Part shown: positions 24,693 to 31,509 of the stretch, piece by piece
How positions within the stretch are numbered: position 1 is the stretch's first letter
Layout of the letters: every line of letters begins with the position of its first letter
Assembly (NCBI GenBank): GCA_030538415.1
Contig: JAUNTY010000027.1
Location: 1-39,142 of the forward strand
Direction of reading: 5' to 3'
Origin: Neisseria sp.
Lineage (GTDB): Bacteria; Pseudomonadota; Gammaproteobacteria; Burkholderiales; Neisseriaceae
Length of the DNA stretch: 39,142 bases
Made by a program: the position numbers and the translations under genes
Notes under the pieces: generated by a model
What the model was told of the DNA's origin: nothing
The model's database searches: none
The model's input: only the letters and a program-made list of their open reading frames with translations

Positions 24693-26333
24693 TCAATCTT
24701 TGTAAACCGGCTGCCACATCGCATCCTGCACCGCCTGAATCAGATTGGCGTGTTCGCGGGTGGCGACGCCGTCGGCTTTGGCTTGTTTGGCCACGGCCAC
24801 GGCGACGGTGGCGGAGCTGGCGCGCAGGTTGTCTACCGGCGGCAGCAATGCCGCGCCGGGGGAGGAGACGTCCACTTGTCCGGCCACGGCTTCGGCGGCG
24901 GCGAGCAGCATGCCGTCGGTCACGCGCGATGCGCCGGAAACGATGATGCCCAGCCCCAAGCCCGGATACAGCAGCGCGTTGTTGCCTTGGCCGATGTGGT
25001 AGGCCGTGCCTTCGTATTCGACGGGCGCAACCGGAATGCCGGTCGAAATCAGCGCCTTGCCTTTGCTCCACGGAATGATATCGGCGGGCATGGCTTCGAT
25101 GCGCTCGGTGGGGTTGGAAAGCGGCAGGATAATCGGGCGTTCCACGCCTGCGCTCATGGCTTCGATCACTTGTTGGGTAAACGCGCCGTGGTCGGTGGAG
25201 GTGCCGATGAGGATGGTCGGTTTCACTTGCTCAACCACGGTCAGGAGGTTGATTTTGCCGTTGCTGCGCGGCCAGTCTTTCACTTCCGATGCGCTGCGGG
25301 CGTAGGCTTGCTGGTAGTCGGGCGCATCGGCCATGTCGTCGGTAACGAGGCCGTTGATGTCCACCAGCCACACACGGTTTTTGGCTTCTTCGGCGGAGAG
25401 GCCGTTGCGCATCATTGCGGCGTGGATTTGGTCGGCCATGCCCGTGCCCGCCGTGCCTGCGCCGTAAACCAGCAGGCGTTGTTCGGCAAAGCTCTGCTTG
25501 GTGACTTTGAGGCCGGAAATCACCGCCGACATCACAATCGCGCCTGTGCCCTGCATATCGTCGTTGAAAATGCGGTATTTGTCGGCATTATTCACCAAAA
25601 TACGGCGGGCGTTGCCGGGGCCGAAGTCTTCAAAGTGCAAGAGGGCATTGGGGTAAAGTTCGCTGGCGGTTTTGAGGTATAAATCGATAAAGTCGTCGTA
25701 GGCTTGGCCGGTGACGCGGGCGTGGCGGTTGCCGAGGTAGGCGGGGTCGTTGAGCAGGGCTTCGTTGTCGGTGCCGACATCGAGGTTGACCGCAATCACG
25801 CGGGCGGGGTCGATGCCTGCGGCGGCGGTGTAAACGGCGAGCTTGCCGACGGAAATATCGGTGCCGTTCACGCCCCAGTCGCCGATGCCGAGAATTTCCT
25901 GCGCGTCGGAAACCACCAGCAAATCAATGTCGTCGGGGCCGTAGCCCAAGGTTTCAAACGAGGCGCGTACGTCTTCGGGGCGGTCGATGGAGAGATAAAC
26001 CGCGCGCGATTGGCGGTAATCGTTGCTCCATTTTTTAATCGCCTCGCCGATGGTCGGGTCGTACACAATCGGCAGCATTTCGGCCAAATGGTCGGTAATC
26101 AGGCGGTAATATAAAACCTCGTTGCGGTTGTGCAGCGCATCGAGGTAGGTGTATTTTTCCAGGTCGGTTTCAAAGCTGCTGATTTGCTTATAGGCGCGGG
26201 CGGCCTGTTGATCCAGCGTTTCCACTGCGGCGGGCAGGCGGCCGACGAGGCCGAGCTTTGCACGCTCTTCGTGGCTGAAGGCAGTGCCGCGGTTGGTGAG
26301 CGGATTGGTGATGACTTCGGGTTTTTGCGACAT
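24693..26333 (-). CDS. NAD-type malic enzyme / malolactic-type enzyme
   Basis: A 546-residue malic-enzyme-family protein. It decarboxylates malate oxidatively to pyruvate, or directly to lactate if it is a true malolactic enzyme. It has NPLTNRGTAFSHEERAKLGL at the N-terminus, VYDPTIGEA with the catalytic region, GIGDWGVNGTDISVGKLAVY (near 160), metal-site LLHFEDFGPGNA, IFNDDMQGTGAIV, the NAD fold GAGTAGTGMADQI, and PIILPLSNPTERIEA. The DWG...DISVGKL wording and YTAAAGIDP match my memory of lactic-bacterial malolactic enzymes more than E. coli MaeA (DQG...GIPIGKL), while the C-terminus (ASRVTDGML, DAMWQPVYKD) is MaeA-like. AAAGGAG before the ATG at 26333 fixes the start. The AEC carrier lies downstream. 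Confidence 0.9.
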   Translation of the reverse strand: MSQKPEVITNPLTNRGTAFSHEERAKLGLVGRLPAAVETLDQQAARAYKQISSFETDLEKYTYLDALHNRNEVLYYRLITDHLAEMLPIVYDPTIGEAIKKWSNDYRQSRAVYLSIDRPEDVRASFETLGYGPDDIDLLVVSDAQEILGIGDWGVNGTDISVGKLAVYTAAAGIDPARVIAVNLDVGTDNEALLNDPAYLGNRHARVTGQAYDDFIDLYLKTASELYPNALLHFEDFGPGNARRILVNNADKYRIFNDDMQGTGAIVMSAVISGLKVTKQSFAEQRLLVYGAGTAGTGMADQIHAAMMRNGLSAEEAKNRVWLVDINGLVTDDMADAPDYQQAYARSASEVKDWPRSNGKINLLTVVEQVKPTILIGTSTDHGAFTQQVIEAMSAGVERPIILPLSNPTERIEAMPADIIPWSKGKALISTGIPVAPVEYEGTAYHIGQGNNALLYPGLGLGIIVSGASRVTDGMLLAAAEAVAGQVDVSSPGAALLPPVDNLRASSATVAVAVAKQAKADGVATREHANLIQAVQDAMWQPVYKD

Positions 26334-26419
26334 GGTAAAACTCCTTTGGTTGAGAGACCGGAAGAAAATTTTTGAAAATGTTGAAGCATCAATTATTTGC
26401 ATACATTCAAGATATGCAA

Positions 26420-26480
26420 TATAGTTGCCTCGTCTGCCCCGATAATATGCTCGCTGTTTTTTAAGTGTGGTGCAACTATA
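26420..26480. promoter_or_regulatory. Inverted TATAGTTGC/GCAACTATA pair in a divergent gap
   Basis: TATAGTTGC (26420-26428) and GCAACTATA (26472-26480) are exact inverted copies 43 bp apart, and TTGCATA/TATGCAA flank the left side (about 26397-26419). The gap separates the malic enzyme gene from the divergent XRE gene. It could be a paired operator for either. Confidence 0.35.
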
Positions 26481-26536
26481 ACCCGAACCATCAACTGCCG
26501 TCGGATTTTTTTACTGCAAGCAGCAGATTTTGTTTA

Positions 26537-26576
26537 GTATAAATGAATTATACACAATATTCTTACTCATAAGAAT
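26537..26576. promoter_or_regulatory. Two adjacent palindromes upstream of the XRE gene
   Basis: GTATAA-N5-TTATAC (26537-26553) and ATTCTTA-CTCA-TAAGAAT (26559-26576) lie 69-108 bp before the regulator start, in an AT-rich stretch. Their form and place suit binding sites of a dimeric XRE repressor controlling its own gene; binding is inferred. Confidence 0.45.
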
Positions 26577-26644
26577 ATAAATCTCTTCTGATTATGGTTT
26601 GAATGTCTGATAGTGACCCCTTTGTAAAACAAGACTAGATAACT

Positions 26645-27004
26645 GTGAAAAGTCCCAAAGTACACAAAATCGGGGAAATGATTGCAAAATACCGCAAAGC
26701 GGCAGGCATTACGCAGGCCGAGCTGGCGGAAAAGCTGGAATTGAGCAATGATGCCATTTCCCGACTGGAGCGCGGCCACATCTCATTGAGTGTGTCGCGC
26801 CTGTTGGAGTTGGCGGAAATTTTCGAATGCGATGCGGCGGAGTTGCTCAATGCCAGCAGCCACCGCATCCAGGATCACGAACGCCATCTGATGACCATGC
26901 TCAACCGGCTGGAAGCGAAGGAAAGAATGGCATTGCTGGGGCTGATCGAGCAGCTGATTCATTGGAAGCTCAATACGATGGGGGTAGAGCAGGAGCTGGA
27001 GTAG
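26645..27004 (+). CDS. XRE-family helix-turn-helix regulator
   Basis: 119 residues with a Cro/CI-type HTH at about 8-62: KIGEMIAKYRKAAGITQAEL, AEKLELSNDAISRLERGHIS, then LSVSRLLELAEIFECDAAEL. The C-terminal 50 residues form a helical tail (HERHLMTMLNRLEAKERMAL) probably used for dimerisation; no peptidase or ligand domain is present. The chosen start is GTG at 26645, giving the normal lead into the HTH; an ATG at 26678 would cut into helix 1. The ribosome site is weak. It is divergent from the malic enzyme gene, so control of that gene or of itself is possible. No toxin partner is adjacent. Confidence 0.85.
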   Translation: MKSPKVHKIGEMIAKYRKAAGITQAELAEKLELSNDAISRLERGHISLSVSRLLELAEIFECDAAELLNASSHRIQDHERHLMTMLNRLEAKERMALLGLIEQLIHWKLNTMGVEQELE

Positions 27005-27022
27005 CGCCGACACGGGATGTTT

Positions 27023-27064
27023 GCAACCGAGGCCGTCTGAAACGTTTCAGACGGCCTCGGTTGC
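27023..27064 (+). terminator. Perfect 42-bp uptake-sequence palindrome
   Basis: GCAACCGAGGCCGTCTGAAAC is followed at once by its exact complement, 18 bp past the XRE stop. There is no loop beyond the hairpin's own turn and no strong T-run. Confidence 0.7.
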
Positions 27065-27094
27065 GTTTGCAGGTTTGCCGGATAATCAAAGATT

Positions 27095-27291
27095 GAGACC
27101 TTTGCAAAATACCTTTTGCTGCATCGCAAAAGCATCCGCTCCGTCATTCCGGCGCAGGCCGGAATCCATAGCTCGCCATGAAAACCCATTTGAAATCAAA
27201 TAACTGAATCTTGGAGAAATGGATTCCGGCCTGCGCCGGAATGACGGATGTAATGGATATTTCCAAGAAAAAAGTATTTTGCAGAGGCCTT
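27095..27291. repeat. MITE-like element with terminal inverted repeats
   Basis: It begins GAGACCTTTGCAAAATACCT and ends AAAAAGTATTTTGCAGAGGCCT, so about 22 bp of each end are inverted copies with few mismatches. Inside, CGTCATTCCGGCGCAGGCCG and CGGCCTGCGCCGGAATGACG form a second inverted pair, each half itself a dRS3-like hairpin (ATTCCGG...CCGGAAT). No transposase gene is present. Its right end recurs at 8-51. Confidence 0.7.
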
Positions 27292-27296
27292 AAATT

Positions 27297-27962
27297 GAGA
27301 CCTTTGCAAAATACCTTTTTGTTGCTCCTGCGCAGGCAGGAGCCCAGTCTGAAGCATCGCTTCAGTTGTCTGTCAGGCAACAGTAATTGAATGAGAAAGT
27401 AACCATTTGATTTTATAAACGAATATTTCGATAATGTGTCAAACAAGCAAAGCTACGCTTTGCACTAGGCACCCGCCTGCGCGGGTGCGACGAGCGGGGC
27501 GTTTTGCAAAGGCCTCAGATTGTCTTTGCAAAATACCTTTTTGTTGCTCCTGCGCAGGCAGGAGCCCAGTCTGAAGCATCGCTTCAGTTGTCTGTCAGGC
27601 AACAGTAATTGAATGAGAAAGTAACCATTTGATTTTATAAACGAATATTTCGATAATGTGTCAAACAAGCAAAGCTACGCTTTGCACTAGGCACCCGCCT
27701 GCGCGGGTGCGACGAGCGGGGCGTTTTGCAAAGCCCTCAGATTGTCTTTGCAAAATACCTTTTTGTCGCTCCTGCGCAGGCAGGAGCCCAGTCTGAAGCA
27801 TCGCTTCAGTTGTCTGTCAGGCAACAGTAATTGAATGAGAAAGTAACCATTTGATTTTATAAACGAATATTTCGATAATGTGTCAAACAAGCAAAGCTAC
27901 GCTTTGCACTAGGCACCCGCCTGCGCGGGTGCGACGAGCGGGGCGTTTTGCAAAGCCCTCAG
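27297..27962. repeat. Three tandem copies of a 222-bp hairpin-rich unit
   Basis: The unit repeats at exactly 222 bp (for example TTTGCAAAATACCTTTTTGT near 27303, 27525 and 27747) with very few changes (GTTGCTCC/GTCGCTCC, AAGGCCTC/AAGCCCTC). Each copy holds four small hairpins: GCTCCTGC-GCAG-GCAGGAGC, CTGAAGC-ATC-GCTTCAG, GCAAAGC-TAC-GCTTTGC and GCACCCGC-CTGC-GCGGGTGC. It is bounded by TTTGCAAAA-type ends. Short open frames recur in it (about 67 codons) but look fortuitous. The 27005-27999 gap contains nothing else. Confidence 0.9.
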
Positions 27963-27999
27963 ATTGCTGTCTTTCTAAACCAGTCGGCTTATTCCGAAT

Positions 28000-28881
28000 T
28001 CACGTCAAATAGTGTTTTTTCAATTCGCCGACCAGATAATCGGTTACCACGCCGGGGCGGTGGCTGCGCGATTGCAGGCCGACGACGGTAATCAGGTTGC
28101 CGCCGGGTTCGAAATCCAGGTGGAGCTGCCTGAGGCGGCCGTTTTGCAGCAGCGGCGCAGCCAGTTTCTCAGGGATGTCTGCCCAGCCGACATTGCGCAG
28201 GGCAAGCTCCAACATGGTGTAATAGCTGTTGGCATACCAGCATTGCGGCGCGATGGTGTTGCTGAACCACAATTCCTTGCCGCCGATGCTGCGGTGCACG
28301 ATTTGGCGGTATTGCTTGAGCATTTCGGCATCGATGCGGCCTGCGGCGGCGAGCGGATGCCCGGGTGCGGCCACGGTGATAAAGCGGTGGTGGCCGAGAA
28401 AGAAAAAATCGAGCTCTTTTTGCACTTCGTAATCTTTATACGCCACGCCGAGTTGCGCCTGACCGTCGGCAATCATGGTTTCGATGTCGAAGGTGGAAGC
28501 GGTGATGATTTCGATGTTGCTGAGCGGGAAGCGCGGCGACAGGCGGGCGAGGGTGTCAAACAAATCATCGTTGTACAAGCCTTCTTCGATGGCCACGGTG
28601 AGCCGGTGCTCTTCGTTGTGCGAGAGGGAAAGCAGCTTCTGCTCGAAATGGCGGCTGTGTTTGAGCAGCGCTTCGGCGGCGGGCAGCAGCGCCGCGCCGT
28701 TTGCGGTCAGCGTGACCGCGCCTTTTTCGCGGTGAAACAATGGCTGGTCAAATTCGATTTCCAGATGGGCAATGGCTTGGCTGATGCCAGACTGAGCCCG
28801 TCCGAGGGCGCGGGCAGCGGCGGAAAACGAGCCGTGCCGGCACACGGCGGTAAAGATTTTGAGTTGTTCGAGGGTATACAT
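28000..28881 (-). CDS. LysR-family transcriptional regulator
   Basis: 293 residues with an N-terminal winged HTH (LEQLKIFTAVCRHGSFSAAA, then SGISQAIAHLEIEFDQPLFHR; about 1-62) and an effector-binding domain from about 88 (LTVAIEEGLYNDDLF through the C-terminus). It is divergent from the gdx/sugE gene 122 bp away, with a T-N11-A type palindrome between them, so that exporter is the likely target, as is common for LysR genes. The effector is unknown. The ATG at 28881 is the family start. Confidence 0.9.
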   Translation of the reverse strand: MYTLEQLKIFTAVCRHGSFSAAARALGRAQSGISQAIAHLEIEFDQPLFHREKGAVTLTANGAALLPAAEALLKHSRHFEQKLLSLSHNEEHRLTVAIEEGLYNDDLFDTLARLSPRFPLSNIEIITASTFDIETMIADGQAQLGVAYKDYEVQKELDFFFLGHHRFITVAAPGHPLAAAGRIDAEMLKQYRQIVHRSIGGKELWFSNTIAPQCWYANSYYTMLELALRNVGWADIPEKLAAPLLQNGRLRQLHLDFEPGGNLITVVGLQSRSHRPGVVTDYLVGELKKHYLT

Positions 28882-28924
28882 ACGGCCTGTTTTTTTGAGT
28901 TAATCAATCACATTTTATGATGGA

Positions 28925-28945
28925 ATCTAACTTTGTCAATTAGAT
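28925..28945. promoter_or_regulatory. Probable LysR-type operator
   Basis: ATCTAA-CTTTGTCAA-TTAGAT is a perfect 6-bp inverted pair containing the T-N11-A layout, extended by GGA/TTCC flanks. It overlaps the -35 box of the exporter promoter, so the regulator could act on both divergent genes. Confidence 0.6.
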
Positions 28946-28960
28946 TTCCTGAACTATAAT
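28933..28960 (+). promoter_or_regulatory. Sigma70 promoter of the gdx/sugE gene
   Basis: TTGTCA (28933-28938), a 16-bp spacer and a perfect TATAAT (28955-28960), 43 bp before the start codon. The -35 box lies inside the LysR-type operator. Confidence 0.65.
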
Positions 28961-29003
28961 CCGCCCTGTTTTCAATCACACATCATTCAAAAGGAAAGAC
29001 ATC

Positions 29004-29327
29004 ATGGCATGGATTTATCTCATCGGCGCAGGCCTGCTCGAAATCGGCTGGCCGCTGGGCATGAAATTGGCGCAGCAGCAGAGCTTTCGTTGGCAGGGCA
29101 TTTTGATGGCAGTGGCGTTTATGGCGGCGAGCGGTTTTTTATTGTTTCTGGCGCAGAAAAGCATTCCGCTGGGCACGGCTTATGCGGTGTGGACGGGCAT
29201 CGGCGCGGCGGGCACGTTTTTGGTCGGCGTGGTGTTTTTTCATGACCCGGCCAGCTTCGGGCGCTTTCTCGGCGCCTTTCTGATTATCTCGGGCGTGATT
29301 GTGATGAAGCTGAGCTCGGGGCATTGA
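29004..29327 (+). CDS. SMR-family exporter, Gdx/SugE subtype
   Basis: 107 residues and four membrane helices: a small multidrug resistance protein that works as an antiparallel dimer in the inner membrane, exchanging cation for protons. The essential Glu is E13 in GAGLLEIGWPLGMK. The IPLGTAYAVWTGIGAAGTFL signature is that of the SugE/Gdx branch, which exports guanidinium and some quaternary ammonium compounds, rather than EmrE. AAAAGGAAAG precedes the ATG. No guanidine riboswitch is visible in the 122-bp leader; control appears to be by the divergent LysR protein. The gene stands alone, before a hairpin. Confidence 0.9.
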   Translation: MAWIYLIGAGLLEIGWPLGMKLAQQQSFRWQGILMAVAFMAASGFLLFLAQKSIPLGTAYAVWTGIGAAGTFLVGVVFFHDPASFGRFLGAFLIISGVIVMKLSSGH

Positions 29328-29338
29328 GCTTTGTTGAG

Positions 29339-29367
29339 AGGCCGTCTGAAAGCGTTTCAGACGGCCT
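29339..29367 (+). terminator. Uptake-sequence hairpin after the SMR gene
   Basis: AGGCCGTCTGAAA and TTTCAGACGGCCT with a GCG loop, 11 bp after the stop and followed by TTTG. Confidence 0.8.
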
Positions 29368-29370
29368 TTG

Positions 29371-29440
29371 TATAGTCGGAGATGTAGCTTCTGATACAAG
29401 GCGAGCCAACGCCGTAGCAGAAGCTACATCTCCGACTATA
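29371..29440. repeat. Internally deleted Correia element (70 bp)
   Basis: TATAGTCGGAGATGTAGCTT(CTG) and its exact inverted copy form 23-bp termini around only 24 bp (ATACAAGGCGAGCCAACGCCGTAG), a remnant of the normal Correia core. It lies 37 bp before the ydiB-type start and would form a strong hairpin in the leader. Confidence 0.8.
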
Positions 29441-29477
29441 TGTTATGATGAATCATTTGTTTCCAGGGAAAGAAACC

Positions 29478-30350
29478 ATGCCCGAACGCCTCTCCGGCCA
29501 CACCGAGCTAATCGGCCTGATGGCCTATCCCATCCGCCATTCATTATCGCCCACCATGCACAACGAAGCCTTTGCCAAGCTGGGGCTGGATTTGGCTTAT
29601 CTGGCGTTTGAAGTCGACAACAGCAATCTGGCGGGCGCGGTGAATGCGATTCGCGATTTGAAAATGCTCGGCTCGAATGTGTCGATGCCGAATAAAATCA
29701 AAGTGTGCGAATACCTGGATGAATTGTCGCCCGCCACGCAGCTTACCGGCGCCTGCAACACGGTGGTCAACCGCGGCGGCAAGCTCTACGGCACCATCAC
29801 CGACGGCACCGGCTTTATGCGCGCGGTGGCGGCGGAAGGCATCGACATCATCGGCAAGAAAATCACTTTAATCGGCGCGGGCGGCGCGGGCACGGCGATT
29901 GCGGTGCAGGCGGCACTCGACGGCGTGGCCGAAATCGCCATTTTCAATATCAAGGATGCAAATTTTGCCAATGCCGAAGCGACGGTGGGTAAAATCAACG
30001 CTCATACCGGCTGCAAGGTCACGCTGCACGATTTGGCCGATTTGGAAGGCATGCGCCGCGAGCTGGCCGACAGCGTGATGCTGGTGGATGCGACGGGAAT
30101 GGGCATGAAGCCGCTGGAAGACGTGTCGCCGTTTGACGATGCCAGCCTGCTGCGAGCGGATTTGGTGGTGTTTGACGTGGTGTATATCCCGCTGGAAACC
30201 AAGTTTCTCAAGTTTTGCCGCGAAAACGGCTGCCGCACGATTAACGGCTTGGGTATGATGCTGTATCAGGGCGCGGAGGCGTTTGAATTGTTTACCGGGA
30301 AGCAAATGCCGGTGGATTATATTCGTGAATTGATGTTTGGAGGAGCATAA
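29478..30350 (+). CDS. ydiB: Quinate/shikimate dehydrogenase, YdiB type
   Basis: It interconverts 3-dehydroshikimate/shikimate or 3-dehydroquinate/quinate with NAD(P). The 290 residues follow E. coli YdiB closely: LIGLMAYPIRHSLSPTMHNE at the N-terminus, VSMPNK with catalytic Lys73, the TITDGTG catalytic Asp109, the nucleotide loop LIGAGGAGTA near 131-140, and INGLGMMLYQGAEAFELFTGK at the end. Ordinary AroE would have SPxxHN followed by NVTxPxK; SMPNK points to YdiB. AGGGAAAG before the ATG at 29478 fixes the start over an ATG at 29445. aroD follows 2 bp later, the same gene pair as in E. coli. Confidence 0.88.
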   Translation: MPERLSGHTELIGLMAYPIRHSLSPTMHNEAFAKLGLDLAYLAFEVDNSNLAGAVNAIRDLKMLGSNVSMPNKIKVCEYLDELSPATQLTGACNTVVNRGGKLYGTITDGTGFMRAVAAEGIDIIGKKITLIGAGGAGTAIAVQAALDGVAEIAIFNIKDANFANAEATVGKINAHTGCKVTLHDLADLEGMRRELADSVMLVDATGMGMKPLEDVSPFDDASLLRADLVVFDVVYIPLETKFLKFCRENGCRTINGLGMMLYQGAEAFELFTGKQMPVDYIRELMFGGA

Positions 30351-30352
30351 CG

Positions 30353-31108
30353 GTGAATACGGTCAAAGTGAAAAGTCTGGTGTTTGGCGAGGGGCGGCCG
30401 AAAATCTGCGTGCCGCTGGTGGCGGCAAACAAGGCGGCATTGGAAGAGCAGGTAGCGGCGTTGGCAGGGCTGAAATTTGATTTGGTGGAATTCCGTGTCG
30501 ATTTTCTTGAGGAAGTGGAAAACACGGATTTTGTGCTCGACTGCTGCCGCGAAGTGCGCCGTCTGCTGCCGGATGTGCCGATTCTGTTTACCTTCCGCAC
30601 CGCCGTCGAGGGCGGCGTGCACGAAATGCCGCCCGAACGCTATTTTGCCTTGCTGCATGCGGTGATTGCGGCGGGCGCTGCCGATTTGATCGACATCGAG
30701 CTGTTTGCAGGCGATGAAGAGGTTAAAAAAGTGATTGCGGCGGCCAAAGCCAAAGGCATCGCTACGGTGTTGTGCAACCATGATTTCGACAAAACGCCGC
30801 CGAAAGAAGAAATCATCTACCGCTTGCGCCGCATGCAGGATTTGGGCGCCGATATCTGCAAAATCGCAGTGATGCCGCAATCGAGCGCCGATGTGTTGGT
30901 GTTGCTCGATGCCACCGAAACCATGCGCAGCCGCTATGCGCGCCAGCCGCTGGTAACGATGGCGATGGGGCAGCGCGGCATCGTCAGCCGTTTGTGCGGC
31001 GAGGAATTCGGCTCAGCGATGACGTTTGGCGCGGCCAAGCAGGCTTCCGCGCCGGGGCAGATTGCGGTGAATGATTTGGCGTTTATTCTGGGCGTGTTGT
31101 CGAAATAA
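30353..31108 (+). CDS. aroD: Type I 3-dehydroquinate dehydratase AroD
   Basis: It dehydrates 3-dehydroquinate to 3-dehydroshikimate through a Schiff base, step three of the shikimate pathway. The 251 residues have VEFRVDFL (first-strand Glu and Arg), LFTFRTAVEGG, the general base His143 in CNHDFDKTP, Schiff-base Lys170 in DICKIAVMPQS, and the C-terminal ASAPGQIAVNDL. These align with E. coli AroD without major gaps. The start is GTG at 30353, directly after GGAGGAG located in the end of ydiB, so translation is coupled. A hairpin follows. Confidence 0.95.
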   Translation: MNTVKVKSLVFGEGRPKICVPLVAANKAALEEQVAALAGLKFDLVEFRVDFLEEVENTDFVLDCCREVRRLLPDVPILFTFRTAVEGGVHEMPPERYFALLHAVIAAGAADLIDIELFAGDEEVKKVIAAAKAKGIATVLCNHDFDKTPPKEEIIYRLRRMQDLGADICKIAVMPQSSADVLVLLDATETMRSRYARQPLVTMAMGQRGIVSRLCGEEFGSAMTFGAAKQASAPGQIAVNDLAFILGVLSK

Positions 31109-31120
31109 TAAAAACGACCC

Positions 31121-31152
31121 AGGCCGTCTGAAACCTGTGTTTCAGACGGCCT
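31121..31152 (+). terminator. Uptake-sequence hairpin after aroD
   Basis: AGGCCGTCTGAAAC(C) and (T)GTTTCAGACGGCCT form a stem with a short loop, 12 bp past the aroD stop. Confidence 0.75.
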
Positions 31153-31157
31153 TGACG

Positions 31158-31362
31158 TTTGCAAAAATAACCATCACACCCGCGCAGGCGGGTGTCTGGG
31201 GCAAAGCGCGGCTTTGCTTGTCTGCCTGTTTTTCCAATTCTAAAAACCCAAGATAAATCATAAGATTGCGAATTTTCAGGGCTGGCAAGTTTGAGCTGAA
31301 GCTGTGCTTCAGACTGGGCACCCGCCTGCGCGGGTGCGACGGGCAGGGGCGTTTTACAAAGA
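31158..31362. repeat. Single hairpin-rich MITE-like element
   Basis: It begins TTTGCAAAAATAACCATCAC and ends GCGTTTTACAAAGACATC. In between are CACCCGC-GCAG-GCGGGTG, GCAAAGC-GCG-GCTTTGC, CTGAAGC-TGT-GCTTCAG and GCACCCGC-CTGC-GCGGGTGC. Its left half is the inverted counterpart of the right half of 18351-18639. With the flanking uptake-sequence pairs it fills most of the 31109-31509 gap. Confidence 0.7.
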
Positions 31363-31365
31363 CAT

Positions 31366-31399
31366 CAGGCCGTCTGAAACTTGTGTTTCAGACGGCCTG
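31366..31399. terminator. Uptake-sequence hairpin before modA
   Basis: CAGGCCGTCTGAAAC and GTTTCAGACGGCCTG with a short TTGT-type loop, followed by TTTTT on the + strand. It would stop read-through from aroD into modA. Confidence 0.7.
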
Positions 31400-31509
31400 T
31401 TTTTATCCGAACCGTCTATACTCCAAAAGGATTAGCCAATAAGCGGAATGCTGCCAAAGCCGTCTGAATGGTAAAACACCGCATCTTAACCAATCGGGAA
31501 TCCGCATCC

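Noticed and set aside
27465-27890. Short minus-strand open frames of 67 codons repeated in the tandem array
   Set aside because: They are a by-product of the repeated DNA and begin without ribosome sites or any protein-like pattern.
27297-27962. Possible CRISPR array
   Set aside because: The units are 222 bp, repeat end to end without variable spacers, and no cas gene is present.
28882-29003. Guanidine riboswitch before the Gdx/SugE gene
   Set aside because: No paired ACGR-loop hairpins or ykkC-type fold is visible; the 122 bp are accounted for by an operator, a promoter and a ribosome site.
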